Positions 17,881 through 26,043 of a stretch of DNA of 64,000 nucleotides are shown one piece after another. The stretch's first letter is position 1, and the number at the start of each line of letters is the position of its first letter. This DNA is from Sphingobacterium mizutaii (GTDB taxonomy: Bacteria; Bacteroidota; Bacteroidia; Sphingobacteriales; Sphingobacteriaceae): the NCBI RefSeq assembly GCF_900187125.1, contig NZ_LT906468.1, forward strand, positions 1,488,001 to 1,552,000, read 5' to 3'. The notes under the pieces were generated by a model. That model searched no databases. It was not told the DNA's origin and saw only the letters and a program-made list of their open reading frames with translations. A program made the position numbers and the translations under genes.

Positions 17881-18750
17881 TTAAGTCCTGAACTGGTTTG
17901 GGGTGGTGCCTGTAATGCTTTTGAAAGACTTGTGGAAGCTCACAAAATTGTTGAATCCAGAATCATAGCAGACTTCTTTGAGGCTGATGTTGCTGTTTCG
18001 CAATTGAAAACAGGCATGGGAAATCCTTACTTCATTGATAAATTGCACCGGTGTCTTACCGGTTTTATGCTTGAAATACCTGCAAAATGAGTTTTCAGTC
18101 ATCCCTGCTACCTTTGCCAAGTCCTGAAGCATGATTTTGTGCTTATAGTTTTCGCGGATGTAGCCCATTAAGCTGTTCATCCTAAACTGGTCTTCAGACT
18201 GATCCAGTATAGAGTAATTTTCACTGATCAATTCCTCCGATAATAGGTTAGGAACCGCATTCAAGCACTCCAAGAGGAGGAAAAATTTGATCATTCCGCT
18301 AGATTGGATGCATTTTTGGATCTGGCTGTCAAAAAATCCATCTTGATCGATGGAAATATACCTTCCTCGGCTCGATTGGTCTAATAACTGTTTGATTTGA
18401 ACCATCTCAGGTGCCTGCAATAACTTCTCTATGCCGAAATCATGGATAAAATGCACCACGATACAATCAATGGGTTCTTCGGGCTTTTCGGGGTTGGATA
18501 TTTCATCAAATAGCCAATAATGTGGGATCTGAGAAGGGATCAACACCGCAATTCCAGCATGGAAACTTTTGATGCGATCACCAATAAATAGGGTTCCAGA
18601 TCCTTTTTTTACATAAACCAATTCCCATTCCTCATGATAGTGCCAGATGGATTGATACTTAGGGAAATAATCCCTGCGCATCTGGAAACTTTGATTTTCA
18701 GTTTTAGGGACAGCGAGTTGTTTGATGATCATGAGGTCTAATTTATTCAT
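17881..18750 (-). CDS. AraC-family regulator of the fucose operon
   Basis: 289 residues. The N-terminal cupin sensor domain ('YHEEWELVYVKKGSGTLFIGDRI', residues 38-60) is followed by an AraC-type double helix-turn-helix at about 190-285 ('LQDLAKVAGMTENSFCRYFKHKTGKTPVQFINEVRI' and 'LKEVCYDSGFNNFVSFHKSFKSITGTTPNQF'). It is divergent from the fucP-like gene with a 114-base gap that holds a 21-bp-spaced direct repeat, the classical AraC operator arrangement. I infer that it senses L-fucose or a pathway intermediate and activates the operon; the effector is not visible in the sequence. Confidence 0.88.
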   Translation of the reverse strand: MNKLDLMIIKQLAVPKTENQSFQMRRDYFPKYQSIWHYHEEWELVYVKKGSGTLFIGDRIKSFHAGIAVLIPSQIPHYWLFDEISNPEKPEEPIDCIVVHFIHDFGIEKLLQAPEMVQIKQLLDQSSRGRYISIDQDGFFDSQIQKCIQSSGMIKFFLLLECLNAVPNLLSEELISENYSILDQSEDQFRMNSLMGYIRENYKHKIMLQDLAKVAGMTENSFCRYFKHKTGKTPVQFINEVRISHACFQLRNSNISLKEVCYDSGFNNFVSFHKSFKSITGTTPNQFRT

Positions 18751-18777
18751 AAAAATTGAATTGCAAAGGCAGACTAT

Positions 18778-18815
18778 GGTAAAATAGTTTATTAATTAGG
18801 TAATATAGTTCAATA
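18778..18815 (+). promoter_or_regulatory. Direct-repeat AraC operator candidate
   Basis: Two 17-base half-sites, GGTAAAATAGTTTATTA (18778-18794) and GGTAATATAGTTCAATA (18799-18815), match at 14 of 17 positions. They start exactly 21 bases apart, two helical turns, so both face the same side of DNA. They sit 28-87 bases from the two divergent start codons. Confidence 0.65.
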
Positions 18816-18864
18816 CTTTCTGCTGAAATATCTCGTATTTAGTTTTTCAATTATATCCCACAAC

Positions 18865-20115
18865 ATGAACAATCGCAGTAACGCTGTAGCTATCGTATTA
18901 ATCACATCCCTGTTTTTTTTCTGGGGATTTATCCATAACCTGGACCCTATATTGATAGCTCACCTAAGAAGTGCTTTCAGTTTGACCCATCTTCAAGCCT
19001 CTTTGGTGGATTCAGCAGTGTTTATTGCTTATTTGGTCATGGGGATTCCAGCTGGTCTGATCATGCAGAAGTATGGGTATAAGGTTGGGATTTTAGTTGG
19101 ATTGGTTCTTTTTTCGGTAGGTTGCTTTTTGTTTGTACCGGCAGCAAACACCATGAGCTATGTGTTTTTTCTATCGGCCCTGTTTGTGGTTGCATGTGGT
19201 ATCACCATTCTTGAAACGGCTGCAAATCCATATATGACTGTTTTAGGGGATCCTAATACAGCTACGCAAAGGTTGAATTTCGCTCAATCTTTTAATGGTC
19301 TGGCTGCATTTGTTGCTCCGATCGTAGGCGGAAAGTTTATCCTGACTGAAGATCCAAAGACGGTGGAACAGGTGGCAGCTTTGACAGATGCGGAGCGATT
19401 GGCTTATATCCAAACGGAAACTGCTGTGGTAAAGGGGCCATATGTGATTTTAGGGATCATTATTTTGGTTGTGGCCTTGATCTTTTTCTTTATTAAACTT
19501 CCTGAAGTGAAAGAGGAAGAAGGTGAGGGAAAAGGCTTTTTAAAAGCCTTGCGACATAAAAATGTGGCTTGGGCTGTGCTAGCGCAATTCTTTTATATTG
19601 GTGCGCAGGTATGTGTTTTAAGTTTTCTGATTGTGTATGCCGTCGAAGTTTCAGGGATTGAGGCAAGGGATGCGAAATATTATGCTGGTGTAGCAGGTTT
19701 GATGTTTATGTTAGGACGTTTTGTAGGAACATTCTTTATGCGTTATATCGCTCCTGCGAAGCTGTTGTTGTATTACGCGGCGATTTCGGCCTTGCTAACC
19801 TTACTTTGTATCTTTGGGACTGGCGTTATCACGCTTTATAGCATGGTGGCCATTGCATTCTTTATGTCGATCATGTTTCCGACGATCTTTGCAATAGGGG
19901 TTGAAGGTACTGGTGCTGATACCAAATCTGCTTCAAGTTTGATCATTATGTCCATTGTGGGAGGGGCATTATTGCCTCCTGTCTTGGGCTATGTATCTGA
20001 CTTGACGGGACACATGCAGTATGGTTATTTTGTAGTGTTGGTTTGTTTCTTGGTGGTGGCCTTGTTTGCTACCCAAAACAAGAGCGACAAGCTAACTGTT
20101 AAACAAGGACATTGA
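18865..20115 (+). CDS. fucP: L-fucose/H+ symporter-like MFS transporter
   Basis: 416 residues, twelve predicted membrane helices. FucP-family signatures include 'LFFFWGFIHNLDPILIAHLR' (residues 15-36), 'AANPYMTVLGDPNTATQRLNFAQSFNGLAAFVAPIVGG' (~120-155) and 'FFMSIMFPTIFAIGVEGTG' (~330). E. coli FucP imports L-fucose with a proton and tolerates L-galactose and D-arabinose. First gene of the operon; placement ahead of fuconate-pathway enzymes supports L-fucose. A paralogue occurs at 30241-31575 in the second sugar locus. Confidence 0.9.
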   Translation: MNNRSNAVAIVLITSLFFFWGFIHNLDPILIAHLRSAFSLTHLQASLVDSAVFIAYLVMGIPAGLIMQKYGYKVGILVGLVLFSVGCFLFVPAANTMSYVFFLSALFVVACGITILETAANPYMTVLGDPNTATQRLNFAQSFNGLAAFVAPIVGGKFILTEDPKTVEQVAALTDAERLAYIQTETAVVKGPYVILGIIILVVALIFFFIKLPEVKEEEGEGKGFLKALRHKNVAWAVLAQFFYIGAQVCVLSFLIVYAVEVSGIEARDAKYYAGVAGLMFMLGRFVGTFFMRYIAPAKLLLYYAAISALLTLLCIFGTGVITLYSMVAIAFFMSIMFPTIFAIGVEGTGADTKSASSLIIMSIVGGALLPPVLGYVSDLTGHMQYGYFVVLVCFLVVALFATQNKSDKLTVKQGH

Positions 20116-20125
20116 TAAATAGAAT

Positions 20126-20461
20126 ATGAGTATTAAAAGATATGCCATGGCCTTGGATTTAGTGGATGATCCAAAAATGATCGCTGAATATGAAGATCAC
20201 CATAGGCGCGTTTCTGCGGAAATAAAAAAGTCGATTACCGACGCTGGCGTGACGGTAATGGATATATATCGCTTTGCTAATCGACTGTTTATGATTATGG
20301 AGGTGGATGAAAGCTTTAGTTTTGAGCGCAAAGATAAAATGGATGCTGAGAACCCCGCTGTACAGGTTTGGGAGCAATTGATGTGGAAATATCAGCAGTC
20401 TATTCCAGGATCTAAACCTGGCGAAAAATGGGTAATGATGGAACAAATATTTGAATTATAG
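20126..20461 (+). CDS. L-fucose mutarotase (RhaM/DUF718 family)
   Basis: 111 residues, typical of the L-rhamnose mutarotase family (ferredoxin-like dimer). Visible features are the start 'KRYAMALDLVDDPKMIAEYEDHHRRV', 'DIYRFANRLFMIMEVDESFSF' and the end 'KPGEKWVMMEQIFEL', where the conserved W...M.IF ending belongs to the family. It interconverts anomers of a 6-deoxysugar. Lying directly after fucP by 10 bases, it most likely acts on L-fucose, supplying the anomer used by the dehydrogenase. Confidence 0.88.
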   Translation: MSIKRYAMALDLVDDPKMIAEYEDHHRRVSAEIKKSITDAGVTVMDIYRFANRLFMIMEVDESFSFERKDKMDAENPAVQVWEQLMWKYQQSIPGSKPGEKWVMMEQIFEL

Positions 20462-20467
20462 TACCAA

Positions 20468-22132
20468 ATGGAAAAAGAGAGATTGGAGTTTTTACAAATC
20501 CATCCAAAAGATAATGTCCTGGTAGCTCTTCGCGACCTGCCAGCTGACTATTCCCTGAAGTTTGAAGGGAAAGATATTACCCTGAAAAGGGCAATTGCTG
20601 CAAAGCATAAGTTTACTATTGGTCCTTTTCGCAAGGACGATGAGGTTTACATGTACGGTGTATTGGTTGGAAAGGTGAATGAAGATCTGGAAAGCGGCGA
20701 GCTACTGGATGTAAACAACCTGCGTCATGCAGCTGATGATTTTAAGTTAGGGGAAAGGAAATTAGAGTGGCAGCAGCCAAATGTTTCTGCATTCCTAGGG
20801 AAAACGTTCCGAGGGTATCACCGGAGTAACGGAGCCGTTGGGACTGCAAACTATTGGTTGGTGATTCCATTGGTGTTCTGTGAGAACAGAAATGTGCTGA
20901 CCTTGAAGTCGGCATTGGAAGAAAAACTAGGTTATCAAGTTGAATCAAAGGATTATTCTGATGAGGTTGATGAGTTGATTTCCAGGTATCAAAGCGGTGC
21001 TTCTCTTGACGATTTAATGTCAGTAGATCTAAGTGCTGCTAGAGAGAATAAAACAAAAAAGAGGCTGTTTCCCAATGTGGATGGTGTAAAGTTTCTCAAC
21101 CATGATATGGGCTGCGGTGGCACTAGAATGGACTCTGACGCATTATGTGGTTTATTGGCTGGATACATAACGCATCCCAATGTAGCTGGTGCGACGGTGC
21201 TTAGTTTGGGCTGTCAGCATGCTCAAGCTTCCATCTTGAAAGCGGAGATTGCTAAGCGCGATCCTCATTTTGATAAACCGCTCTTTGTTTTTGAGCAGCA
21301 GTTTGAAGGAACTGAACAGGAATTGATGCAAAAGGCTATCAAATCCACCTTCACGGGCTTGGTGGAAGCCAATAAATTGGAACGCCAAGAAGCTGGATTG
21401 GATAAATTGTGCATTGGTTTGGAATGTGGTGGTTCTGATGGTTTCTCCGGTATTTCAGCAAATCCGGCATTGGGATATCTTTCAGATATGTTGGTGAGCT
21501 TGGGAGGGTCGGTGATACTTTCTGAATTTCCAGAGTTATGCGGCGTGGAGCAAGAATTGAGCGATCGTTGTGTAGATGAACCTACCGCTGAGAAATTCAT
21601 TCAATTGATGCGGACTTACAATGCAAAGGCAGAGGCAGATGGATCTGGGTTTTATATGAATCCATCACCGGGAAATATCCGCGATGGTTTGATTACGGAT
21701 GCGATTAAATCTGCTGGTGCAGCGAAAAAGGGTGGAACTTCCCCTGTGGCGGCGGTAATTGATTATCCCGAATTGGCCAATGGTCCTGGGCTAAACCTGT
21801 TGTGTACTCCTGGGAATGATGTGGAAAGTACGACAGCCGAAGTTGCTGCAGGTGCCAATGTGGTGCTGTTCACAACGGGCTTGGGGACTCCAACTGGAAA
21901 TCCGATAACCCCCGTGATCAAAGTGGCATCCAATACAAAAGTCTTCAATAAAATGAACGATGCCATCGACCTCAATTGCGGAACTATAATCGATGGGGAA
22001 GAAAGCATTGAGGAAGCTGCTCATCGCATATTGGACTATGTTATTGCTGTTGCGAGTGGTGAAGAAACTGCTAAGGCGGTTAAGCTGGGTCAGGATGATT
22101 TCATTCCTTGGAGACGTGGAGTTTCACTTTAA
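20468..22132 (+). CDS. UxaA-family dehydratase, probable L-fuconate dehydratase
   Basis: 554 residues. The N-terminal SAF-like domain (about 1-95: 'IHPKDNVLVALRDLPADYSL') is followed by the altronate/galactarate dehydratase core: 'GYHRSNGAVGTANYWLVIPLVFCENRN' (~117-143), 'HDMGCGGTR' (~205), 'CIGLECGGSDGFSGISANPALG' (~315), and a C-terminal 'LFTTGLGTPTGNPITPVIKVASN' region. Cysteines in these motifs are the likely iron ligands. E. coli UxaA acts on D-altronate. Here the neighbours are fucose enzymes, and Campylobacter jejuni also carries UxaA-type genes in its fucose locus. I therefore infer L-fuconate to 2-keto-3-deoxy-L-fuconate, replacing the enolase-superfamily dehydratase of other bacteria. 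Confidence 0.82.
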   Translation: MEKERLEFLQIHPKDNVLVALRDLPADYSLKFEGKDITLKRAIAAKHKFTIGPFRKDDEVYMYGVLVGKVNEDLESGELLDVNNLRHAADDFKLGERKLEWQQPNVSAFLGKTFRGYHRSNGAVGTANYWLVIPLVFCENRNVLTLKSALEEKLGYQVESKDYSDEVDELISRYQSGASLDDLMSVDLSAARENKTKKRLFPNVDGVKFLNHDMGCGGTRMDSDALCGLLAGYITHPNVAGATVLSLGCQHAQASILKAEIAKRDPHFDKPLFVFEQQFEGTEQELMQKAIKSTFTGLVEANKLERQEAGLDKLCIGLECGGSDGFSGISANPALGYLSDMLVSLGGSVILSEFPELCGVEQELSDRCVDEPTAEKFIQLMRTYNAKAEADGSGFYMNPSPGNIRDGLITDAIKSAGAAKKGGTSPVAAVIDYPELANGPGLNLLCTPGNDVESTTAEVAAGANVVLFTTGLGTPTGNPITPVIKVASNTKVFNKMNDAIDLNCGTIIDGEESIEEAAHRILDYVIAVASGEETAKAVKLGQDDFIPWRRGVSL

Positions 22133-22166
22133 TAAAGAAAATTAAAACATTTAAATACAAATAATT

Positions 22167-22931
22167 ATGTCTAGGCTAAAAGATAAAGTAGCGATTGTGA
22201 CGGGCGGCGCAAGTGGAATTGGGAAAGCCATTTCAACCTTGTTTGCCAAAGAGGGAGCAGTTGTGCATATCCTGGATCTGAACCCTACTGGTGGGGAAGA
22301 AACCAAGAAGTTGATCGAAGACGAAGGCGGAAAATGTGAAATCCATACCTGCAATGTGAGCAAGCAAGTTGAGGTGTTGGATATAGTAAAGCAAATCGGC
22401 AGGGTGGATATATTGGTGAATAATGCGGGTATAGCCCACGTAGGTAACCTTGAGGGCTGTAGCGAGGAAGATATGGACCGGATTTACCAGGTGAACATAA
22501 AAGGGGCTTATAACGCCTTATTTGCGGTTGTTCCAGTCATGAAGGCAAACGGTGGTGGAGCAATCCTGAATTTAGCTTCAATTGCCACCTTAGTGGGGAT
22601 CCCCGATCGCTTTGCCTATTCCATGAGCAAGGGCGCCATGTTCGCCATGAGCCTATCTGTAGCGAAGGATTATTTGAAGGATAATATCCGTTCAAATTCC
22701 ATCTCCCCAGCACGAGTGCATACGCCTTTTGTTGATGGATTCATCGCCAAAAACTATCCAGGTAAAGAAGCGGAAATGTTTGAAAAACTTTCTAAAACCC
22801 AACCTATCGGACGGATGGCAGAACCTGAAGAAATCGCGAAATTAGCTTTGTTCCTTTGTTCAGATGATGCATCCTTTATTACTGGTAATGATTATGCTAT
22901 CGACGGAGGATTTGTTAAGCTGAATAACTAG
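22167..22931 (+). CDS. SDR dehydrogenase, probable 2-keto-3-deoxy-L-fuconate 4-dehydrogenase
   Basis: 254 residues, classical short-chain dehydrogenase. The NAD-binding motif is 'TGGASGIGKAI' (residues 12-22). 'NNAG' is near 90, the catalytic Ser is in 'LNLASIATL' and the catalytic pair is 'YSMSK' (Tyr...Lys) near 151-155. Acidic residue 'LDLN' after beta2 favours NAD+. Its position between the dehydratase and the FAH-family hydrolase points to oxidation of the 4-OH of 2-keto-3-deoxy-L-fuconate; this assignment is from context. It has 34% or so similarity by eye to the second SDR of the operon, which is better placed as L-fucose dehydrogenase. Confidence 0.82.
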   Translation: MSRLKDKVAIVTGGASGIGKAISTLFAKEGAVVHILDLNPTGGEETKKLIEDEGGKCEIHTCNVSKQVEVLDIVKQIGRVDILVNNAGIAHVGNLEGCSEEDMDRIYQVNIKGAYNALFAVVPVMKANGGGAILNLASIATLVGIPDRFAYSMSKGAMFAMSLSVAKDYLKDNIRSNSISPARVHTPFVDGFIAKNYPGKEAEMFEKLSKTQPIGRMAEPEEIAKLALFLCSDDASFITGNDYAIDGGFVKLNN

Positions 22932-22948
22932 CAATGAGAATTGAGGTC

Positions 22949-23046
22949 TGAGATTTGATATAGAAATCTTCAATTGCCTCAGTTCTAGAAATAATAATAT
23001 AATACTTCAAAAAGGATATGTTGTGGGTTTGATTTTTCAAATCTCA
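22949..23046. repeat. Inverted repeat in the gap between SDR and hydrolase
   Basis: A perfect 10-bp inverted repeat TGAGATTTGA (22949-22958)/TCAAATCTCA (23037-23046) spans most of the only sizeable gap (141 bases) in the fucose operon. The right arm continues into tandem TCTCATA units. It resembles a dispersed repeat insertion more than a promoter. Confidence 0.5.
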
Positions 23047-23072
23047 TATCTCATATCACAATACTTAGGAAA

Positions 23073-23930
23073 ATGAAATTAATCAGATACGGAGAATCAG
23101 GAAGAGAAAAGATCGGTGTAAACATCGATGGAAAGAATTATGATGTTTCGGCATTTGGCGGAGACTATAACGAAGAATTTTTTACAGACAATGGATTGGC
23201 TCGATTGGAAGAGTTTGTGAAAGCGAATCAGAGGAAACTGATTGAGATTCCAGCAGATTCTCGATTAGGGGCTCCATTTACGAGACCATCCAAGATCGTA
23301 TGTATTGGCTTGAACTATAAAGACCATGCGGAGGAAACTGGAGCAAAGATTCCAGCAGAACCAATTATCTTTATGAAGTCTACGACTGCCTTGGTTGGGC
23401 CTAATGATCAGGTGATGATCCCAAGGAATTCTGTGAAGACCGATTGGGAAGTCGAATTCTGCATTGTTATCGGAAAGAAAGCTTCTTATGTCGAAGAGGC
23501 TGATGCATTGGATTATGTTGCAGGCTATGTGCTGCACAATGATGTCTCTGAACGTGAATTCCAACTTGAACGTGGTGGAACTTGGGATAAGGGTAAAGGT
23601 TGTGATACCTTCGCGCCGATTGGACCATTTATGACGACGGCGGATGAAATACCAGATATCAACAACGTAAAACTTTGGTTGAAGGTGAATGGTAAAACTT
23701 ACCAGAATGGTAATACCTCTAACTTAATCTTCAATGTGCCTTTTGTGGTTTCCTATGTTTCACAGTTCATGACCCTTTTACCTGGGGATGTAATCTCTAC
23801 TGGAACACCTGCTGGTGTTGGTTTGGGCTTTGATCCACCAATATACCTTAAAGCGGGAGATGTTATTGAATTAGGAGCAGATTACCTTGGTGAACAACGC
23901 CAAGAAGTGGTTGCTTTCAACAAAGGTTAA
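23073..23930 (+). CDS. FAH-family hydrolase, probable 2,4-diketo-3-deoxy-L-fuconate hydrolase
   Basis: 285 residues, fumarylacetoacetate-hydrolase fold. The core motif 'KIVCIGLNYKDHAEETGAKIP' (residues 71-91) precedes metal-binding acidic residues in 'DWEVEFCIVIGKKA' (~125) and 'YVLHNDVSEREFQ' (~155). 'LLPGDVISTGTPAGVGLGFDPP' is near 240. FAH-family enzymes split C-C bonds of 2,4-diketo acids using Mg2+/Mn2+. In the known non-phosphorylative fucose route this step gives pyruvate and L-lactate. No aldolase or aldehyde dehydrogenase is present in the operon, which supports the hydrolase branch. Confidence 0.88.
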   Translation: MKLIRYGESGREKIGVNIDGKNYDVSAFGGDYNEEFFTDNGLARLEEFVKANQRKLIEIPADSRLGAPFTRPSKIVCIGLNYKDHAEETGAKIPAEPIIFMKSTTALVGPNDQVMIPRNSVKTDWEVEFCIVIGKKASYVEEADALDYVAGYVLHNDVSEREFQLERGGTWDKGKGCDTFAPIGPFMTTADEIPDINNVKLWLKVNGKTYQNGNTSNLIFNVPFVVSYVSQFMTLLPGDVISTGTPAGVGLGFDPPIYLKAGDVIELGADYLGEQRQEVVAFNKG

Positions 23931-23939
23931 AATGATATT

Positions 23940-24770
23940 ATGAGAATAGATACTCATCAACATTTTTGGCTCTATGACCCCATAAAGGACGCATGGATTA
24001 CTGATGAAATGTCCGCCATCCAGCGCAATTTCCTTCCAAATGATATTTCAGGCACGCTAAAGCAACTGGGATTTGATGGGGTGGTAGCTGTACAGGCGGA
24101 CCAAACCCACCGCGAGACCGAATTTTTAGTAGAGCTTTCTCAAGTATATGCCCTGATCAAAGGTATTGTGGGATGGGTAGATCTCAGGTCCGAAAAGGTT
24201 GAGGAATATCTTCAAAACTTCTCAAAACATCAGGTTATCAAAGGGTTCAGGCATATTGTGGAAGGAGAGGATGACCCTGATTTTCTTCATCGTGACGAAT
24301 TCTTGCGTGGGATTGCCGCCTTGACGAAATTCAATTATACTTATGATCTCCTGTTGCGTCCTCGTCATTACCAGAGCTCACTGAAGTGTGTGGAAGCCAA
24401 TCCTAATCAAGCTTTTGTACTGGATCATATTGCCAAACCTCCAATCAAATCCCAGGTATTTACAGAATGGGCCAGCTATATTGAACAGTTGGCCAATTAT
24501 CCGAATGTCCATTGTAAGATTTCGGGCTTAGGGACTGAGGCAGATTGGAAGCATTGGAAATTAGACCATTTTACGGAATACCTAGACCATGTTATCAAAT
24601 GCTTTGGCAAGGAAAGGTTGATGTTCGGATCTGATTGGCCGGTATGTTTGTTGGCAGGGAGCTACGAAGATGCCCTTAAGATTGTGGAGGATCGCTTAGG
24701 AGATTTTAATGAACAGGAGTTGAAAGGGTTCTGGGGAGATAATGCGGTGAAATTCTACGGATTAAAATAG
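23940..24770 (+). CDS. Amidohydrolase-family L-fuconolactonase (probable)
   Basis: 276 residues, amidohydrolase family 2 (cog3618). Metal-site motif 'IDTHQHFWLYD' (HxH, residues 3-13), 'GFRHIVEGEDDPDFL' (~101), 'VLDHIAKPP' (~160), 'HCKISGLGTEADW' and the terminal catalytic Asp in 'LMFGSDWPVC' (~235). This is the family of characterised L-fucono-1,5-lactonases and related sugar lactonases. The position between the FAH hydrolase and the second SDR fits hydrolysis of L-fuconolactone to L-fuconate. Start ATG 23940 is 9 bases after the previous stop. Confidence 0.87.
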   Translation: MRIDTHQHFWLYDPIKDAWITDEMSAIQRNFLPNDISGTLKQLGFDGVVAVQADQTHRETEFLVELSQVYALIKGIVGWVDLRSEKVEEYLQNFSKHQVIKGFRHIVEGEDDPDFLHRDEFLRGIAALTKFNYTYDLLLRPRHYQSSLKCVEANPNQAFVLDHIAKPPIKSQVFTEWASYIEQLANYPNVHCKISGLGTEADWKHWKLDHFTEYLDHVIKCFGKERLMFGSDWPVCLLAGSYEDALKIVEDRLGDFNEQELKGFWGDNAVKFYGLK

Positions 24771-24775
24771 TTTAT

Positions 24776-25564
24776 ATGAACTTAAATTTAAAAGATAAAG
24801 TTGTTTTGGTTACCGGGGGAGCCAAAGGGATCGGGAAAGGAATTGTGGAGCTTTTAGCAGCAGAAGGAGCGATACCCGTTATTATAGGAAGAAAGGAAAA
24901 AGACAATCTTGCCGTAGAGGAGGAGTTAGCTGCCAAAGGCTTTAAATCATTTGCTGTCCAAGCTGAATTAACTAATCCAGAGGATTGCAAAAAGGCAATT
25001 GAAGCTGTGGTTGCTAAATGTGGTCGAATCGATGGATTAGTGAACAATGCGGGGTTAAACGATGGGGTAAGCCTAGAGAATGGCGATTACGACTCATTTG
25101 TCAAGTCCTTGCACAATAGCTTGGTTCATTATTTCCTGATGGCCCATTACTGTCTGCCGGAGCTGAAGAAAAGCAAAGGGAATATTTTAAACATCAGCTC
25201 TAAAACTGCAGAAACAGGGCAGGGAGGTACTTCTGGCTATGCTGCCTCCAATGGAGGAAGGAATGCATTGACCAGAGAGTGGGCAGTTGAACTGCTACCT
25301 TATTCCATCCGGGTCAATGCCATTGTCGTTGCGGAAAGCATGACTCCACAATATGAAAACTGGATCAAGACGATTCCCAATCCTGAAGAAACATTGAAAA
25401 AGATAACCAGTAGGATTCCACTTGAAAACCGGATGACCACGGTGGAAGAAATCGCCAATATGGCTGTTTTCTTATTGTCAGATCGCTCTAGCCATACCAC
25501 TGGCCAGTTAATCCATGTAGATGGGGGCTATGTGCACTTAGATCGGTCTTTGATAAATGACTAA
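24776..25564 (+). CDS. SDR dehydrogenase, probable L-fucose dehydrogenase, with YxxxN active site
   Basis: 262 residues, SDR fold. 'TGGAKGIGKGI' (residues 13-23), 'NNAGLNDG' (~92), catalytic Ser in 'NISSKTAETG' (~141). The usual YxxxK is here 'YAASN': Tyr155 is kept but the catalytic Lys position (159, codon AAT at 25250-25252) is Asn, followed by Gly-Gly-Arg. Either the family uses Asn/Arg in this position or the chemistry differs. Next to the lactonase, it is the best candidate for oxidation of L-fucose to the lactone. Last gene of the operon; a terminator follows. Confidence 0.8.
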   Translation: MNLNLKDKVVLVTGGAKGIGKGIVELLAAEGAIPVIIGRKEKDNLAVEEELAAKGFKSFAVQAELTNPEDCKKAIEAVVAKCGRIDGLVNNAGLNDGVSLENGDYDSFVKSLHNSLVHYFLMAHYCLPELKKSKGNILNISSKTAETGQGGTSGYAASNGGRNALTREWAVELLPYSIRVNAIVVAESMTPQYENWIKTIPNPEETLKKITSRIPLENRMTTVEEIANMAVFLLSDRSSHTTGQLIHVDGGYVHLDRSLIND

Positions 25565-25607
25565 GTATACCAAGATATATTTGTAATCAACCTTTAGTAA
25601 ACTCAAT

Positions 25608-25641
25608 TGAGCTGTTTTTATTTAAACAGCTCATTTTTTTT
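25608..25641 (+). terminator. Terminator of the fucose operon
   Basis: Perfect 10-bp stem TGAGCTGTTT (25608-25617)/AAACAGCTCA (25624-25633) and eight T residues. Confidence 0.92.
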
Positions 25642-25825
25642 CTTCTATCGAAATCGAGGGAGGCCATAGTTCTTGTGGTATCCAAATTGAATTGTTACAA
25701 AACGATAAACTTTATTAAAAATGTTGTTAGAATTAAAATAACTCCTGTTTTCATTGGATTATCAAATTTCATGGCACTTTAATTTGTTCATTTGAGCCAA
25801 AATATTTTTACAATTTATTTTGATA

Positions 25826-25866
25826 TTAAACGATTAAGCATTAACATTGTGTAATTATAAACTGAA
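25826..25866 (+). promoter_or_regulatory. Promoter module P1 with first LacI-type operator (GH172 locus)
   Basis: Starts with TTAAACGATTAA (25826-25837), an imperfect palindrome around CG as in LacI-family operators, and continues through AAGCA, TTGT and ATTATAAACTGAA to 25866. The same series of elements, with a single-base length difference, occurs upstream of susC at 49002-49043. Confidence 0.65.
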
Positions 25867-25924
25867 AAGTTCCGCAATTGTTTTAATGAAATCGTCTCCA
25901 GCAGACATCGTTTATTCCTGAAAT

Positions 25925-25941
25925 GCTTAAACGATTAAAGC
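25925..25941 (+). promoter_or_regulatory. Second LacI-type operator upstream of the GH172 gene
   Basis: GCTTAAACGATTAAAGC, centred on CG at 25932-25933, 101 bases after the centre of the first site. The susC promoter has an equally spaced pair (98 bases). Two distant sites suggest a DNA-looping repressor, probably the LacI protein encoded at 35383-36372. Confidence 0.65.
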
Positions 25942-26043
25942 AATAGCCAAATTCTTTTTCTAACCGGAAGTTTTGGTCGCTCTTTTCAAAAGTAAAATGT
26001 GATTTCCGAGTGAACATTTGAATAATCAACTAATAAATAAATC

